DNA from: Amorphophallus konjac
Lineage: Eukaryota; Streptophyta; Magnoliopsida; Alismatales; Araceae
Assembly (NCBI GenBank): GCA_022559845.1
Contig: CM040125.1
Location: 198,440,102 to 198,504,101, forward strand
DNA length: 64,000 nucleotides
Direction of reading: 5' to 3'
This document shows, one piece after another, positions 10,895 to 21,683 of the stretch. A model generated the notes under the pieces. The model was not told where the DNA came from. It was given only the letters and a program-made list of their open reading frames with translations, and made no database searches. Numbering within the stretch: position 1 is the stretch's first letter; each line of letters opens with the position of its first letter. Both the position numbers and the translations under genes were made by a program.

Positions 10895-12679
10895 ATGGCA
10901 AACAAGGGGATGATGCCCGAAGGGCATTCGATCCAAAGACCCCCGTTCTTTGATGGATCAAACTACCCTTATTGGAAAAATAGAATGTATGTTTTTCTAC
11001 GAGCCCAAGACTATGACGTGTGGCGCGTCATTAGCAAGGGTCCGTATACTCTGTCTCAAAATGAGGATGAGTGAGATGATGAGGATATAAAGAAGTGTTC
11101 AACAAACTTTAAAGCCATGAATATAATACAATGTGCCATTCATCCTAATGAATACTCACTTATTTCCATGTGTTTTTCTGCGTAGGAGATGTGGAACAAG
11201 CTGCGGTTGATCTATGAAGGAACATCAGAAGTAAAGGAAACCGAGGCGAATCTATTAGTCTGGGATTATGAGTTATTTATAATGAAACCAGAGGAGTCCA
11301 TTTCTGATATGTTTGCTAGATTGACGGAAATCACGAATGGATTAAAGGGTCTTGGTAAAGAGTATTCCGATAAGAAACTCGTCAGAAAGGTACTGAGATC
11401 CTTGTCATCACAATGGCACACAAAGGCCACTGTAATCGAGGACTCAAAGGATCTCAACACTTTGAAATTGGACGAGCTAATTGGCTCCTTGATAACTTAC
11501 AAAATTAACATCAAGAGGAGCGAGGAGGACCACAAAAATAAGAAAGTAGTCACACCTTTGGCCCTAAAAGTGAATCCACGAGATTCAGAGGGCAGTGACA
11601 ATGATTCAACCGGCAACACTGAAGATGAAGAGCTAGTTGCCATGATTACAAGAAGGGCAAGAAGGTTCGTCAAAAGGACCAGAAATTACGGCGGCCAATT
11701 CAAAAAGGGACCAAGAAGGCAAGGTCCGAACAGAGGAGAAAGTAGCAAGAAAGAAGAAGTGATCTGCTACGAATGCAAGAAACCCAGTCACATGTGGGGT
11801 GAGTGCCCCGATCTGATGAAGAAGCTGAAGAAATGAAAATTCAAGAAGCCCAAGGCCATGGTGGCCACTTGGAGCGATGAAGATGAGGAAGAGTCCGGGA
11901 ATGAAGATGGACTAGATGAGCTGGTTCAGAACCTATGCTTCGTGGCCAATGACGACGATGGAAATGAGATAGATTCTGAAACTGAAAGTCTTACTTGTGA
12001 ACAATGGCAAATTGCATATGAGTCGTTATATGAAAAATGTAAAAAATTCAGATCTAAAAATAGACATTTGAAAAAGAAAATTGAACATCTTGTGCATGCT
12101 GAAAACTCATGTGAAAATTGTAATGTGTTGAAATATGAAATTGAGAAATTGATAAATGAGAAAGAACTTCTCGTGTTAAAAAATGAATTGCTTGAAGAAG
12201 AGATTTCATGCATGAGAAAGGAGCAATTCACTCTAAGTAAAATGCATGATGATTTGAAAAATAATCTGGAACAAGAAAAGCTTGAAAGCATGGCATGCAA
12301 TCAAGCAAAAGAAAAGGCCGAAAATCAAGTCCATTCTCTAATGCATGAAAACCATGAGTTGAAGGATGCTATTGCCATTTTTGAAAAAGGAAAAACTTTA
12401 CAATCTAAAACACATTCAACTAATTTGCCTCCCAGAAGTTCATCACCATCCTCGTCAAAAACAAATGTGCATAATTCATCCTTGAATCTAGGAAGGAGGA
12501 GAAATAGGGATAGAGCCATTACATGCTTTTATTATGGAAGGTTAGGCCATGACATGTATGATTGCAGAATTCTGAAATTTGATGATGAAAGCTTTGCTAG
12601 AATGAGAAAGAGATCATATACATCTCAGGTCTCTAACCATCATGGACCCAAGCTTGCTTGGGTACCAAAATCCGCATAA
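10895..12679 (+). pseudogene. gag: Copia-1 gag
   Basis: This is the nucleocapsid/capsid precursor. The start codon at 10895 opens a DUF4219-type N-terminus (PPFFDGSNYPYWKNRMYVF), followed by a UBN2 capsid core (LIYEGTSEVKETEANLL) from about 11190. A CCHC zinc knuckle CYECKKPSHMWGEC lies near 11766-11810. An acidic linker, a long coiled coil (about 11990-12400) and a second knuckle CFYYGRLGHDMYDC near 12520 follow; its second cysteine is now Tyr. In-frame stops occur at 11072-11074, about 11184 and 11834-11836. The long gag with a coiled coil and two knuckles fits Sirevirus. It ends at a TAA (12677-12679) in the same frame as pol. Confidence 0.88.
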
Positions 12680-15600
12680 GTATTTGTGTTGTGCTTGCAG
12701 GTCTGCTTGAGAGCCCAAAGGAATAGATGGTACTTGGACATCGGATGCTCTCGGCACATGATGGGAAACAAGGATTTTTTTGCGGACCAGCATGAAAAGG
12801 ATGGTGGGACAGTGGCATTTGGTGGTAAGGATAAAGGGAAAATCATCGGAGAAGGTAAGATAGGAAAGAATCAAAATCATGCAATTGAGAATGTCTTGCT
12901 AGTGACAGGGTTGCACCACAGTCTTCTAAGTATAAGTCAATTGTGTGACAAAGGATGCAACGTGATTTTTGATTCTAACCACTGCACTGTTGTGAATAAA
13001 AATACTCATGAGATAAAGTTCATTGATTTTAGGCATAACAATGTATATATGATTGATTTGGATGAACCCTCTCATAAAAATCTGTGTTTTATTGCAAGGA
13101 GTTCTGATGATACTTGGCTTTGGCATCGCCGACTTGGGCATGCCAGTTTTAATGTCTGGTTGAAATTATCCAGAAATGATCTTGTGGTTGGATTGCCTAA
13201 GTGGAAGGCAATTGATGAAGGAGTATGTCGGGTGTGCAGCATGTGTAAGCAAACAAGGACATCATTCAAGTGCAAGAATGATGTAACTACATCAAGGCCC
13301 TTTGAGTTAATCCACATTGACCTTTTTGGACCAAGCAGAACACATAGCTTGGGTGGTAAATTGTATGGCTTTGTCATTGTGGATGATTATTCAAGATTTT
13401 GTTGGGTTTACTTCCTTTCTCATACAAATGATGCCCTGACAGACTTTGAAGCATTTTGTAGGGTAGTTCAAAATGAAAAGGGGTGTTGCATCAAAGTCGT
13501 GCAGAGCGATCATAGTAAGGAATTTGATAACCATGAGTTCAGCAACTTTTACAGGACCCAAGGCTATATGCATGACTTCTCCGCACCAAGAACCCCCGAA
13601 CAGAATGGTGTTGTTGAAAGGAAGAACAAGACGCTAATTGAGATGGCAAGAACCATGCTAAACGAGAACAACTTACCGAGGTACTTTTGGGCTGAAGCAG
13701 TGAACACTGCTTGCTACATTGTCAATCGTGCCATGGTAAGATCACTGTTGAAGAAAACCCCCTATGAGCTGTACCGAGGTAAGAAGCCAAACATCTCCTA
13801 TTTTAGATCGTTCGGTTTAGTGTGTTACATTCACAACAATGGTAAGGTGGACCTGGCTAAATTTGACCCCAAAAGTGACTTAGGTATATTCCTTGGATAC
13901 TCTCTTAGCTCAAGAGCTTATCGAGTGTATAACTTGAGAACTCTTGTAGTTGAGGAAAGCCCCCATGTCATTATTGATGAATCATCTTCCAAAAGCACTA
14001 ATGAAAAATCTATTTTGTAGGACGAAGAGTTGGATGTTGGTGTTACCGGGAAGATGGAAAGAAAAACTGAGAAACAAGAAGTAGAAGAACCACAAGAAGA
14101 TGATTTAAATCAGGAAGATCAAGTTGAACAGTAGCTACCCAGGCAATGGACATTTACAAAGGACCATCCGTCGGAGAATGTGATGGGCAATGTAGATGAG
14201 GGAATAAGAACATGAGCCTCCTTCAGGGAAGTTGAAAATATGGATTACATAGCCTTACTCTCCCAGTTTGAACCTCACTCCATAGAAGAGGCCTTGCAAG
14301 ATGAATCATGGATAATGGCTATGCAAGAAGAACTACACCAGTTCCAAAGGAACAAAGTGTGGTTCCTTGTGCCATGTCCTAGAAACCACTCAATGATCGG
14401 AACAAAGTGGGTTTTTTGAAATAAAATAAATGAGCAAGGAGTGGTAACTAGGAACAAGGCCAGACTTATATCCAAAAGCTATAGCCAAGAGCTTGGAATT
14501 GACTTTGATGAGGCTTTTGCTCATGTAGCAAGACTCGAGGCAGTGAGGATTTTATTAGCATATGCATCCTGCAATAACATAAAATTGTTTCAAATGGATG
14601 TTAAAAGTGCATTTTTGAATGGCTATATCCAGGAGGATGTATATGTGGAGCAACCACCGGGGTTTGAAGATACGGAGCATCCAGACCATGTGTACAAGCT
14701 GGACAAAGCCCTCTATGGTCTGAAACAAACACCCCGAGCATGGTATGAACGGTTAAGTGATTTCCTTATTCAAAATGGATTCAAAGGAGGTAATGTTGAT
14801 CAAACTCTCTTTACACTTGAATGGTAAGGAAATTCTAATCGTTCAAGTGTATGTAGATGATATCATTTTTGGCTCCACTAAGGAAGCTCTAAGTAAAGAC
14901 TTTGTTGAATTGATGCAAAGTGAGTTTGAAATGAGTCTTATGGGAGAGCTAACATTTTTCTTGGGATTGCAGGTGACTCAGACTGCTGATGGTTTATTCA
15001 TAAATCAAAAGAAATATGCTATGGACCTGCTAAAGAAATTCAATTTGACAACAAGCAAACCACAACCAGCTCCCATGTCCACATCATTGAAACTTGATCA
15101 AGATGACGAAGGTAGATCAGTCAACAAAACCCTTTTCAGGAGCATGATATGATCCTTGTTACATTTGACTGCCAGTAGGCCCGATATCCAATTTGCAGTA
15201 TGTTTGTGTGCTAGGTTTCAATCGAATCCTAAAGAGTCTCACATGTCGGCCGTGAAGCGTATTTTTAGATACATTGCTAGTACTTGTGAATTGGGTTTGT
15301 GGTTTCCACGTACTTCAGTTCTTGATTTAATCGATTATTCTGATGCTGATTACGTGGGTTGCAAAATAGACCGAAATAGTACAAGTGGGTATTGTCAGTT
15401 CCTTGGAGGTTGCTTGGTTTCATGGGCCTCTAAGAAACAAAATTTTGTGGCATTATCAACTGCCGAGGCCGAATATGTGGCCGCAGGTAGCTGTGTTGCC
15501 CAAGTGCTCTGGATACAACAACAATTGATTGATTTTGGCATTACAGTAGGTAACACAGCCATTCTTTGTGATAACACATCTGCAATTAATCTGTCAAAAA

Positions 15601-15797
15601 ATCCAGTGCATCATTCTCGCATAAAACATATTGAGGTTAGGCATCACTTTCTGTGTGATCATATTAGCAAGGGGGATGTTGAAATAAAATTTGTTGATAC
15701 AGATAATCAAATTGCCGATATCTTCACCAAACCTCTCAATGAAGACAAATTTACTTCTTTTAGAAGAGAGTTAGGCATTTGTCATCTAGATAGTTAG
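12680..15797 (+). pseudogene. pol: Copia-1 pol: protease, integrase, RT, RNase H
   Basis: Pol follows gag in the same frame after one TAA. The protease region has RWYLDIGCSRHMMG, where the usual D-S/T-G reads D-I-G. The GAG-pre-integrase motif HRRLGHASF is near 13125. The integrase core shows HIDLFGP, then QSDHSKEF and NGVVERKNKT, so the D-D-E triad is visible. After stops near 14018 and 14132, the RT carries MDVKSAFLNG, LYGLKQTPRAWYE and YVDDIIFG. A frameshift lies near 14820, and a TGA at 15150-15152 falls in the conserved RSMIxSL block. RNase H (15156-15797) keeps ADYVGC, TAEAEYVA and DNTSAI and ends NQIADIFTKPL. Order and motifs are diagnostic for Ty1/copia. Confidence 0.93.
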
Positions 15798-16267
15798 TGA
15801 GTGTCTTGTTCTTGTTTTAGTTCATTTCATGCATTTGCATCTGCATTTCACCACTAGATTTTTGGCTTGTGCAAACTCCTTGGATCATGCATATGCATAT
15901 GATTGTAATGTGTGTTGCATTTTGCATGCTTGTATGAAAAATCCAAATGCTTGATGTGTGTGTATATATACCTTATTGAAAAACCCAAACATTTTTGACC
16001 TCCCTTGATTTTCTATGACTATATATTCCTTGGATAATAATGCATTGCCACTAGAAGTTCGGGATGAATCATGTTCAGGAAATCGGTTATGGAGTTAGGC
16101 CCTATATGATTTATCTTGGCTCAGAACTACCCCAAATTGACAATCCCATAAAATATCCCTTTTGCATTGATCAAATTATTCCTATAGTCATTTGGGGCTC
16201 AAGCCTTGATCATTGGAATTCTGCATCTCTGCTAAAACTTCATTTTTTTCTTGGACAGCAGGGAGGT

Positions 16268-16357
16268 TTCGACACCTAAAGTCGACACCCAGCCCTGTGT
16301 GTTGTTCTATTTTTTGGGCAGAACTGGGCGCAGTAGGTGTCGACACCCAATGTCGAC
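16268..16357 (+). promoter_or_regulatory. Internal GTCGAC pairs upstream of the env-like ORF
   Basis: Pairs TTCGAC/GTCGAC at 16268/16281 and GTCGAC/GTCGAC at 16339/16352 have the same 13-bp step and GTGTCGACACC context as in the LTR. The two pairs are 71 bp apart, against 62 bp for the first two LTR pairs. They sit between pol and the env-like start at 16716. A second, internal control region is a possible reading. Confidence 0.6.
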
Positions 16358-16715
16358 ACCTACCGACCGCGACTTTTCGCGAACCGGTTCGCAAGGGTTT
16401 TAAACCCGTCTCCAACCCTTTGAACCCACTCCACATCACGCCCTAACGCCCCTATGCAACCGGTGCTGCACTCCTTCATCCCCAAATCCCTTTCTTGCTA
16501 AACCCTCCACACCTTCAAGCCCTAGAAAGCGCGGACGCAATCGCGGCACCCGCGCCCTTTCCTTGGATGAGCATCCGCGGCCTTTCATTCAACCGTTTGT
16601 TCCCTGGAGCGTGGATGATCCGTGGAGATTCCTACCATCAGCAGTAAGGGACACATTGTCACCCCAAATCAACTCCTAATCTCCTCCTTCGTCTTCGCAC
16701 AAGATTGTTTCCCCC

Positions 16716-17864
16716 ATGGCACCCAAACGACGTGCACTGGGCAAGGAACCCGCTGAGGAATCCGGCCGAAAGAGGGAATCTCGGGCTAAGCGCAAAGAGC
16801 ATGAAGCCATTCTGGAGAAACCCACTCCCGCACAGTTCAAAATGATGGATCAGAAGGTTCTCCGACCGCGAGTAGTTGATTTCAACAATCTTCACCAAGG
16901 ACTCCCTGAGTTGCTCCCTTTGGTAAAGAATCAACCAAACCTCCTTTCGTTTATGGCTGATCACCAGAAGATATATCATTCCCTTGTCCTTCAATACTAT
17001 GGAAATATGTTTTTCTAGAACAACAAATACATGACAGTGGTGAATGGACAAATTCTTGGTATCTCTGAAGAACAGTTAGCTAATGCTTTTAAGATGCCTA
17101 TTACTGGCGAACTTCATGGGGAGGCCATGATTGATGAAGATGTGGCATATGAACTCCTGACCAGGGACGAAATGCAAGATAGAACCGTCAGTGGCTTAAA
17201 CGCCAATCATTTTCCCCCATTGCAGCGCATTCTCCATCATATGGTGACCAATATTTTGCTTCCAAAGGCAGGAGGAAGGGAAAAAGTCTCATATATTCAG
17301 ACTTTTATTATTGCTAATCTACTGCAAGGGCAGCAGATCAATTTCCATGCACTTTTCTTTGATCATATCACTGCATGTCTTCATAATCGGAATCGCACTC
17401 TTCCATATGCCGCCGCCTTAACTGATGTTTTCCGTAAGGCTGCCATTGATTTGAGCAAGGAACATTGTCAAACCTTGATAGAGGGTGATATCTACACCGT
17501 TCATTCCGTTTGCAAGATTATGGGCTATGAGAGAAATGCTCACGGTCATTTGGTTCGGCATCTAAAATCCATGAAAGAGAAAGAACCTGCAGTTGATTCT
17601 GATGAGGACGAAGAAGAAGCCGACGATCAGCCTGTACATGGCGGGACCTCCAGCACTTCAGCTGCCTCCACGGATGTTCATGGGTTACAATTGACTGTGG
17701 AGACCTTGAGTGGTGATGTGGGTGAGCTAAGGGAGACAGTGGATACTCTTACTCAGGATGTGCCTGAATTGAAGCTTAATCTTGCCACATATCTCCAGGA
17801 TTTCCAGTCCATCAACACCTCCCTTGACTATCTCAAAACCGCCATGGATGCTCAAACCAAATAG
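16716..17864 (+). pseudogene. Copia-1 env-like third ORF (putative plant transposon protein)
   Basis: An ORF after pol is the distinguishing trait of Sireviruses. It starts with a basic segment (16716 to about 16810), then a central region of the putative plant transposon protein type, including LQRILHHMVTNILLP and KVSYIQTFIIANLLQGQ. An acidic Ser/Glu linker follows near 17590-17660. The C-terminus is a predicted coiled coil with regular hydrophobic spacing (about 17690-17860). A TAG at 17016-17018 interrupts the frame, and the downstream part resumes in the same frame. Another TAG at 17862-17864 precedes about 20 more codons. No signal peptide or clear membrane span is seen, so an entry function is not supported; the name refers only to position. 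Confidence 0.7.
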
Positions 17865-17927
17865 TTCCAAGCCATCGTGGATTATATGCGCCGACCTCCT
17901 CCTCTGCCATCCTCCGGGTCTGATTGA

Positions 17928-18456
17928 GTCTTGGTACTTCCCGTTGGCACTTGCTACTTGTACTTCCAGCTCCCCTTGTTTTTGTTGATGCCAAAGGGGG
18001 AGAGTTATCTAGCTATATGCTATGTTTTGTAACTTTCATGTTATTGTGTTTTGCATGCGTTATGTTATTGTGTGGTGCATGTGTTGGTAATTGCGTGCCT
18101 GTATGGTCTCATGCTGTCAGAGTCTTAAGTCTTAAGTTTAGTCAGTCTTGTATCTTGAGTCCTTGCAGCAGTCATTGCATGAGCATAGTAGTAGTTTATG
18201 TGGTGGCATTTTGTATTATGTAATCAAAAACAAAACATTTAATGAGGCTTTTAATTGTGGTTGTGGAAATCCTCTTGTGGTTGTGAATGTCATTCCGATC
18301 AATTAATATTTATATTTTTGGTTATGCTTGTGATTCATTGCATGAATACCATTTACATGAGATGGATGTTTGCATATTGCACCAAAACCCACACTCTAGT
18401 CACTTTGTATAAATCGTAGCACATAGCATTATTGTCATCATCAAAAAGGGGGAGAT
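17928..18456 (+). other. Copia-1 3' noncoding region with polypurine tracts
   Basis: No gene. An early purine tract CCAAAGGGGGAGAG lies at 17991-18004. The main polypurine tract AAAAAGGGGGAGAT (18443-18456) ends directly at the 3' LTR. More than one tract is usual in Sireviruses. Confidence 0.75.
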
Positions 18457-20178
18457 TGTTTGCCCCCTAGGTTATGATGAGTGGAGCAATGAGTTTTGAT
18501 GATTAATGAATGCAATGTCCGATCATGGTTTTGAGTGAACCAATTTTGTACTCTTATGAACACCGCATCTATTTAATCATGCAATGGAGATTACTGGTTA
18601 ATACTCCAATGCTCTTTGAATGGACAATTCAACAAATGAGCAAGCAATTGAGGACCGAAGGTGAATTCAGGTAAAATGAAGAGGGAAATATTGATATGTG
18701 GTTTGATATGGATTTTTCATTCCTCCTTGATCCGTTACTCTTGGAATGACAAATGGAAACAGCTTTGAATAAGCCTACCTTGTTAACATCTTTTTAAGTC
18801 CCCTCATTTCGATTGAAACAAGTTGAAATGAATGGTTATTTTGTGAGCTCTATGATGTTGTAGCAATCTGACGAATACTTAGTGTTTTTACAGGTTGGAA
18901 GACCTCCTAGCAATCTCATTTTATCATGCCATCATCCATGGAGGAGTTAATGCTTCAATTCTTAGCTTTTTGGGTCTTTGAGCCTTCTGGCAGGGCAAAA
19001 GTCGACACCAGGTCTCGACACCCTATTCCAGAACCTTTTTTCCAGCAGCCAGTCCAGGAGGTGTCGACACCAAGTGTCGACACCTACCTGATGTGGTGCT
19101 GGCTGCATGCCAGAACACCAGGTGTCGACACCTGGTGTCGACACCCAGCGTCTAGGGACTCTATTTGGTGTTTTTGCTCCATGTAATGCCCAAGGTGTCG
19201 ACACCTACACGGCACCGTGATTTAGGACTTTTGCGTCCTCGAACCATTCGTCCAGCCACTCATGTCAATCCGCCTTGTTTTCCTCCAGATTTCATGGATC
19301 TTGTCCTAATGGTGTCCATTGAACGTCCTAGAAGGATATAACCCTCTCATTGGGTCGAAAACCCTAGGGATGTAGGAAGGTCTAGAGTTGTTTTTCTTGT
19401 TCTAACCTTGGTGAGTGCAGGTTCGTAGTAGCAGCTCAAGGACCTTCTTCTACCTTGTTCAGAACCTGAAAGTGAAGGGAAGAAGCTTGAATCAAGCCTC
19501 CACATTGTCCCCAATAGTGAGCTGCATGGAACATTTAAGCTACAACCTCGTTTGTGCGACAAAGCTTCATTCTTCCTCAAGGATCGATCTTCCTCTTGCA
19601 GAAGCATTCAATTACATTCAAGGAAGTCAAAGGGGGAGCTTCAACCACGATAAACATTTATTGACTCTCCATTTTCTGAATCTTTTTGCTTGAGCTTGTG
19701 CATCTGTTGTAAATCTTAAATCAGATTCTTGTGTGTGGTGTTCGTGTTTGGAAACACGAACGTGTGTGTTTGTGTATGTTTGGCAGCCCAGATCGGGTGC
19801 TGTGTGTGTGTGTGTGTGTTTTTACTGTTCTACACAGCGTGTGTGTGTGGCTCACTTCATAGTGAAGTCTTGATCCTCATGAGTGAGGGGTGGACGTAGG
19901 GGACACGCGAGTGTACCCGAACCACCTAAAAATTCCATGTGTCACTTGTGGTTTGTTCTTCCGCATTGTTAGTCGAGTGGGCTTCACGGTGAGTTGAGCG
20001 TACACCAATTCCTTTATCAAACACCTACCATTTTTCACATGCATTAACAAGTGTATCCATGTTCGGGTGAGATCTAGTGCTTGCATGCTTAATTAACAAG
20101 TTTTCACTTGGAAGTAATTTTTAATTGGCCAATCAATTCACCCCTCCCCTCTTGATTGTCAACTTTCGGGACTCAACA
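18457..20178 (+). repeat. Copia-1 3' LTR
   Basis: 1722 bp and clearly the same sequence as 9111-10830. It has one more 13-bp GTCGAC unit near 19137 and one fewer near 19200 than the 5' copy. The R/U5 signature is at 19888-19935. Confidence 0.92.
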
Positions 20179-20478
20179 AAGGATAGGCTCATCCTCACCG
20201 CCATCTATTTCTTCGTCGTATTGATCATGCATTTGCAGAGCCAACTCTTGGCATGGCCTTTCGAGTTGTACAATGTTTACTGGTTTTCCATCCTTAAATA
20301 TTTCAACAATTGCATTAGTCTCTCTTTCACGAGCCTTATCTCCAAAATCCTTTAAGGCCACAGTAAAAGGGTCATGATGTTGCAACTCAGTCATGGTAAT
20401 ATGGATAACAGAATCAGCCAATGTATCCACTGTGAGGAGGTGAATCCAAAAGGGGAGGACCCATTTGCTGGCAACTGA
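20179..20478 (-). pseudogene. CACTA-side exon interrupted by Copia-1
   Basis: Minus-strand open frame. It begins after an acceptor-like TTCTCAG near 20478 and includes MTELQHHDPFTVALKDFG and QELALQMHDQYDEE. Across the Copia-1 insertion the frame continues to 9016. I do not recognise the domain. The placement suggests an exon of the CACTA shell upstream of Transposase_24. Confidence 0.45.
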
Positions 20479-20544
20479 GAATGTAAAATGTTTACATCAG
20501 GATATTCTTCACCAACTGGTTTTAGTTTTGTTGGCAACCGAGAC

Positions 20545-21080
20545 CCGCCCCCTCCCTGTGTCTGTGTGTGTGAGTGTGAGAGTGAGGGTGAGAGAGGGCG
20601 GGAGAAGGGAGAGGGGACCGAGCCCCTTCAATCTCCTGTCTCTGTGTGGGAGTAGGGAGAGGGGGTTGAGCCCCTCCCCCTCCTTATGTCTGTGTATGTG
20701 AGAGTGAGAGTGAGAGAGGGTGGGAGTAGGGAGAGGGGGCCGAGCCCCTTCAATCTCCTGTGTCTGTGCGGGAGCAGGGAGAGGGGGCCAAGCCCCTCCC
20801 CCTCCCTGTGTCTGTGTCTGTGAGAGTGAGAGTGAGAGAGGGCGGGAGCAGGAAGAGGGGGCCGAGCCCCTCCCCCTCCCTATGTCTGTGTGTGTGAAAC
20901 TGATAGTGAGAGAGGGCGGGAGCCGGGAGAGGGAGCCGAGCCGCTCCCCCTCCCTATGCCTGTGTGTGTGAGAGTGAGAGAGGGCGGGAGCAGGGAGAGG
21001 GGGCCGAGCCATGCGTGTGTCTATGTGTGAGAGTGAGAGTGATAGAGGGCGGGAGCAGGGAGGGGGAGGGGGGCCAACGG
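20545..21080. repeat. GC-rich minisatellite
   Basis: Repeated blocks of the form GAGAGAGGGCGGGAGCAGGG, a CCGAGCCCC segment, then TGTCTGTGTGTGTGAGAGTGAG recur near 20595, 20716, 20836, 20910, 20968 and 21035, so the unit varies from about 60 to 120 bp. Long open frames on both strands here (up to 281 codons on the minus strand) are products of the repeat. Confidence 0.75.
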
Positions 21081-21683
21081 GAGAGGGAGAGAGGGGAATA
21101 CCTACGGTGGGGGGTGTCCGCCGGAAATAATTTGACCGCCGCCGCTGCTCCCTCGCTACCGGTGTCGCTTCTGGTCGCCCCTCACCGGCGTCCCTGGGTA
21201 ACTCCGCCGCGCCCGACCACCCTCGCCACTCCGCTGCCCGCCCGTGAGAGATTGAGAGGGGGGTGAGATCGTGAGAGAGGGAAGGGAGATGGAGAGGAGG
21301 GGGAAGGGGGAAGGAGGAGAGGAGGAGGGTTAGGGCACGGGCGTTTTTTCTCATTCTTTTCTCTTTTTATTTGCCACCATTTTTTCATTTGCCGCCATTT
21401 TTTCTCTTTCTTTTTACTTTTTATTTCCATTTTCACCATTTTTATCATTCATTCATTCGTCATTTTTTCTCGTTCATTCATTTCTTCTAATAGGATAAAA
21501 TGTCTCTCAATATAAAATATCATTACATCTAAAAAACAAAATTATTATTTATTATTTATAGATCCAAAGATCTATAATTTAGAAATTTTCTACTTTATTT
21601 ATGAAACGTAACACGGGACCCATGGAAACGCTTCAAAACCTGTGAATGTTAGAGTGGGAGAGAGCAGCAGCGCTGACGATGGG
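21081..21683. other. Low-complexity GC-rich then T-rich spacer
   Basis: 21081-21340 is GC-rich with CCGCCG and GAGAGG runs. 21340-21480 is T-rich with repeated ATTTGCCRCCATTTTTTC units. 21490-21683 is AT-rich, then a short unique segment. No gene was seen. Confidence 0.4.

Larger units (their letters stand above)
9111..20178 (+). mobile_element. Copia-1: full-length Sirevirus-type Ty1/copia element
   Basis: LTRs lie at 9111-10830 and 18457-20178 and both run TGTTTGCCCC...ACTCAACA. Between them are a primer site for initiator tRNA-Met, gag, pol in Copia order (protease, integrase, RT, RNase H), an env-like ORF and a polypurine tract. The flanking five bases are AAAGA (9106-9110) and AAGGA (20179-20183), one mismatch. 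gag, pol and env-like all contain stops or frameshifts, so the copy is not autonomous, although the LTRs are still close in sequence. It is inserted in a reading frame of the CACTA shell. Confidence 0.92.

Noticed and set aside
16716..17864. True envelope glycoprotein
   Set aside because: No signal peptide, membrane span or furin-like site is visible; only position and coiled coil fit the env-like label.
20509..21354. 281-codon minus-strand open frame
   Set aside because: Product of the GC-rich minisatellite; Ser/Pro/His-rich with no domain, and other frames are open too.
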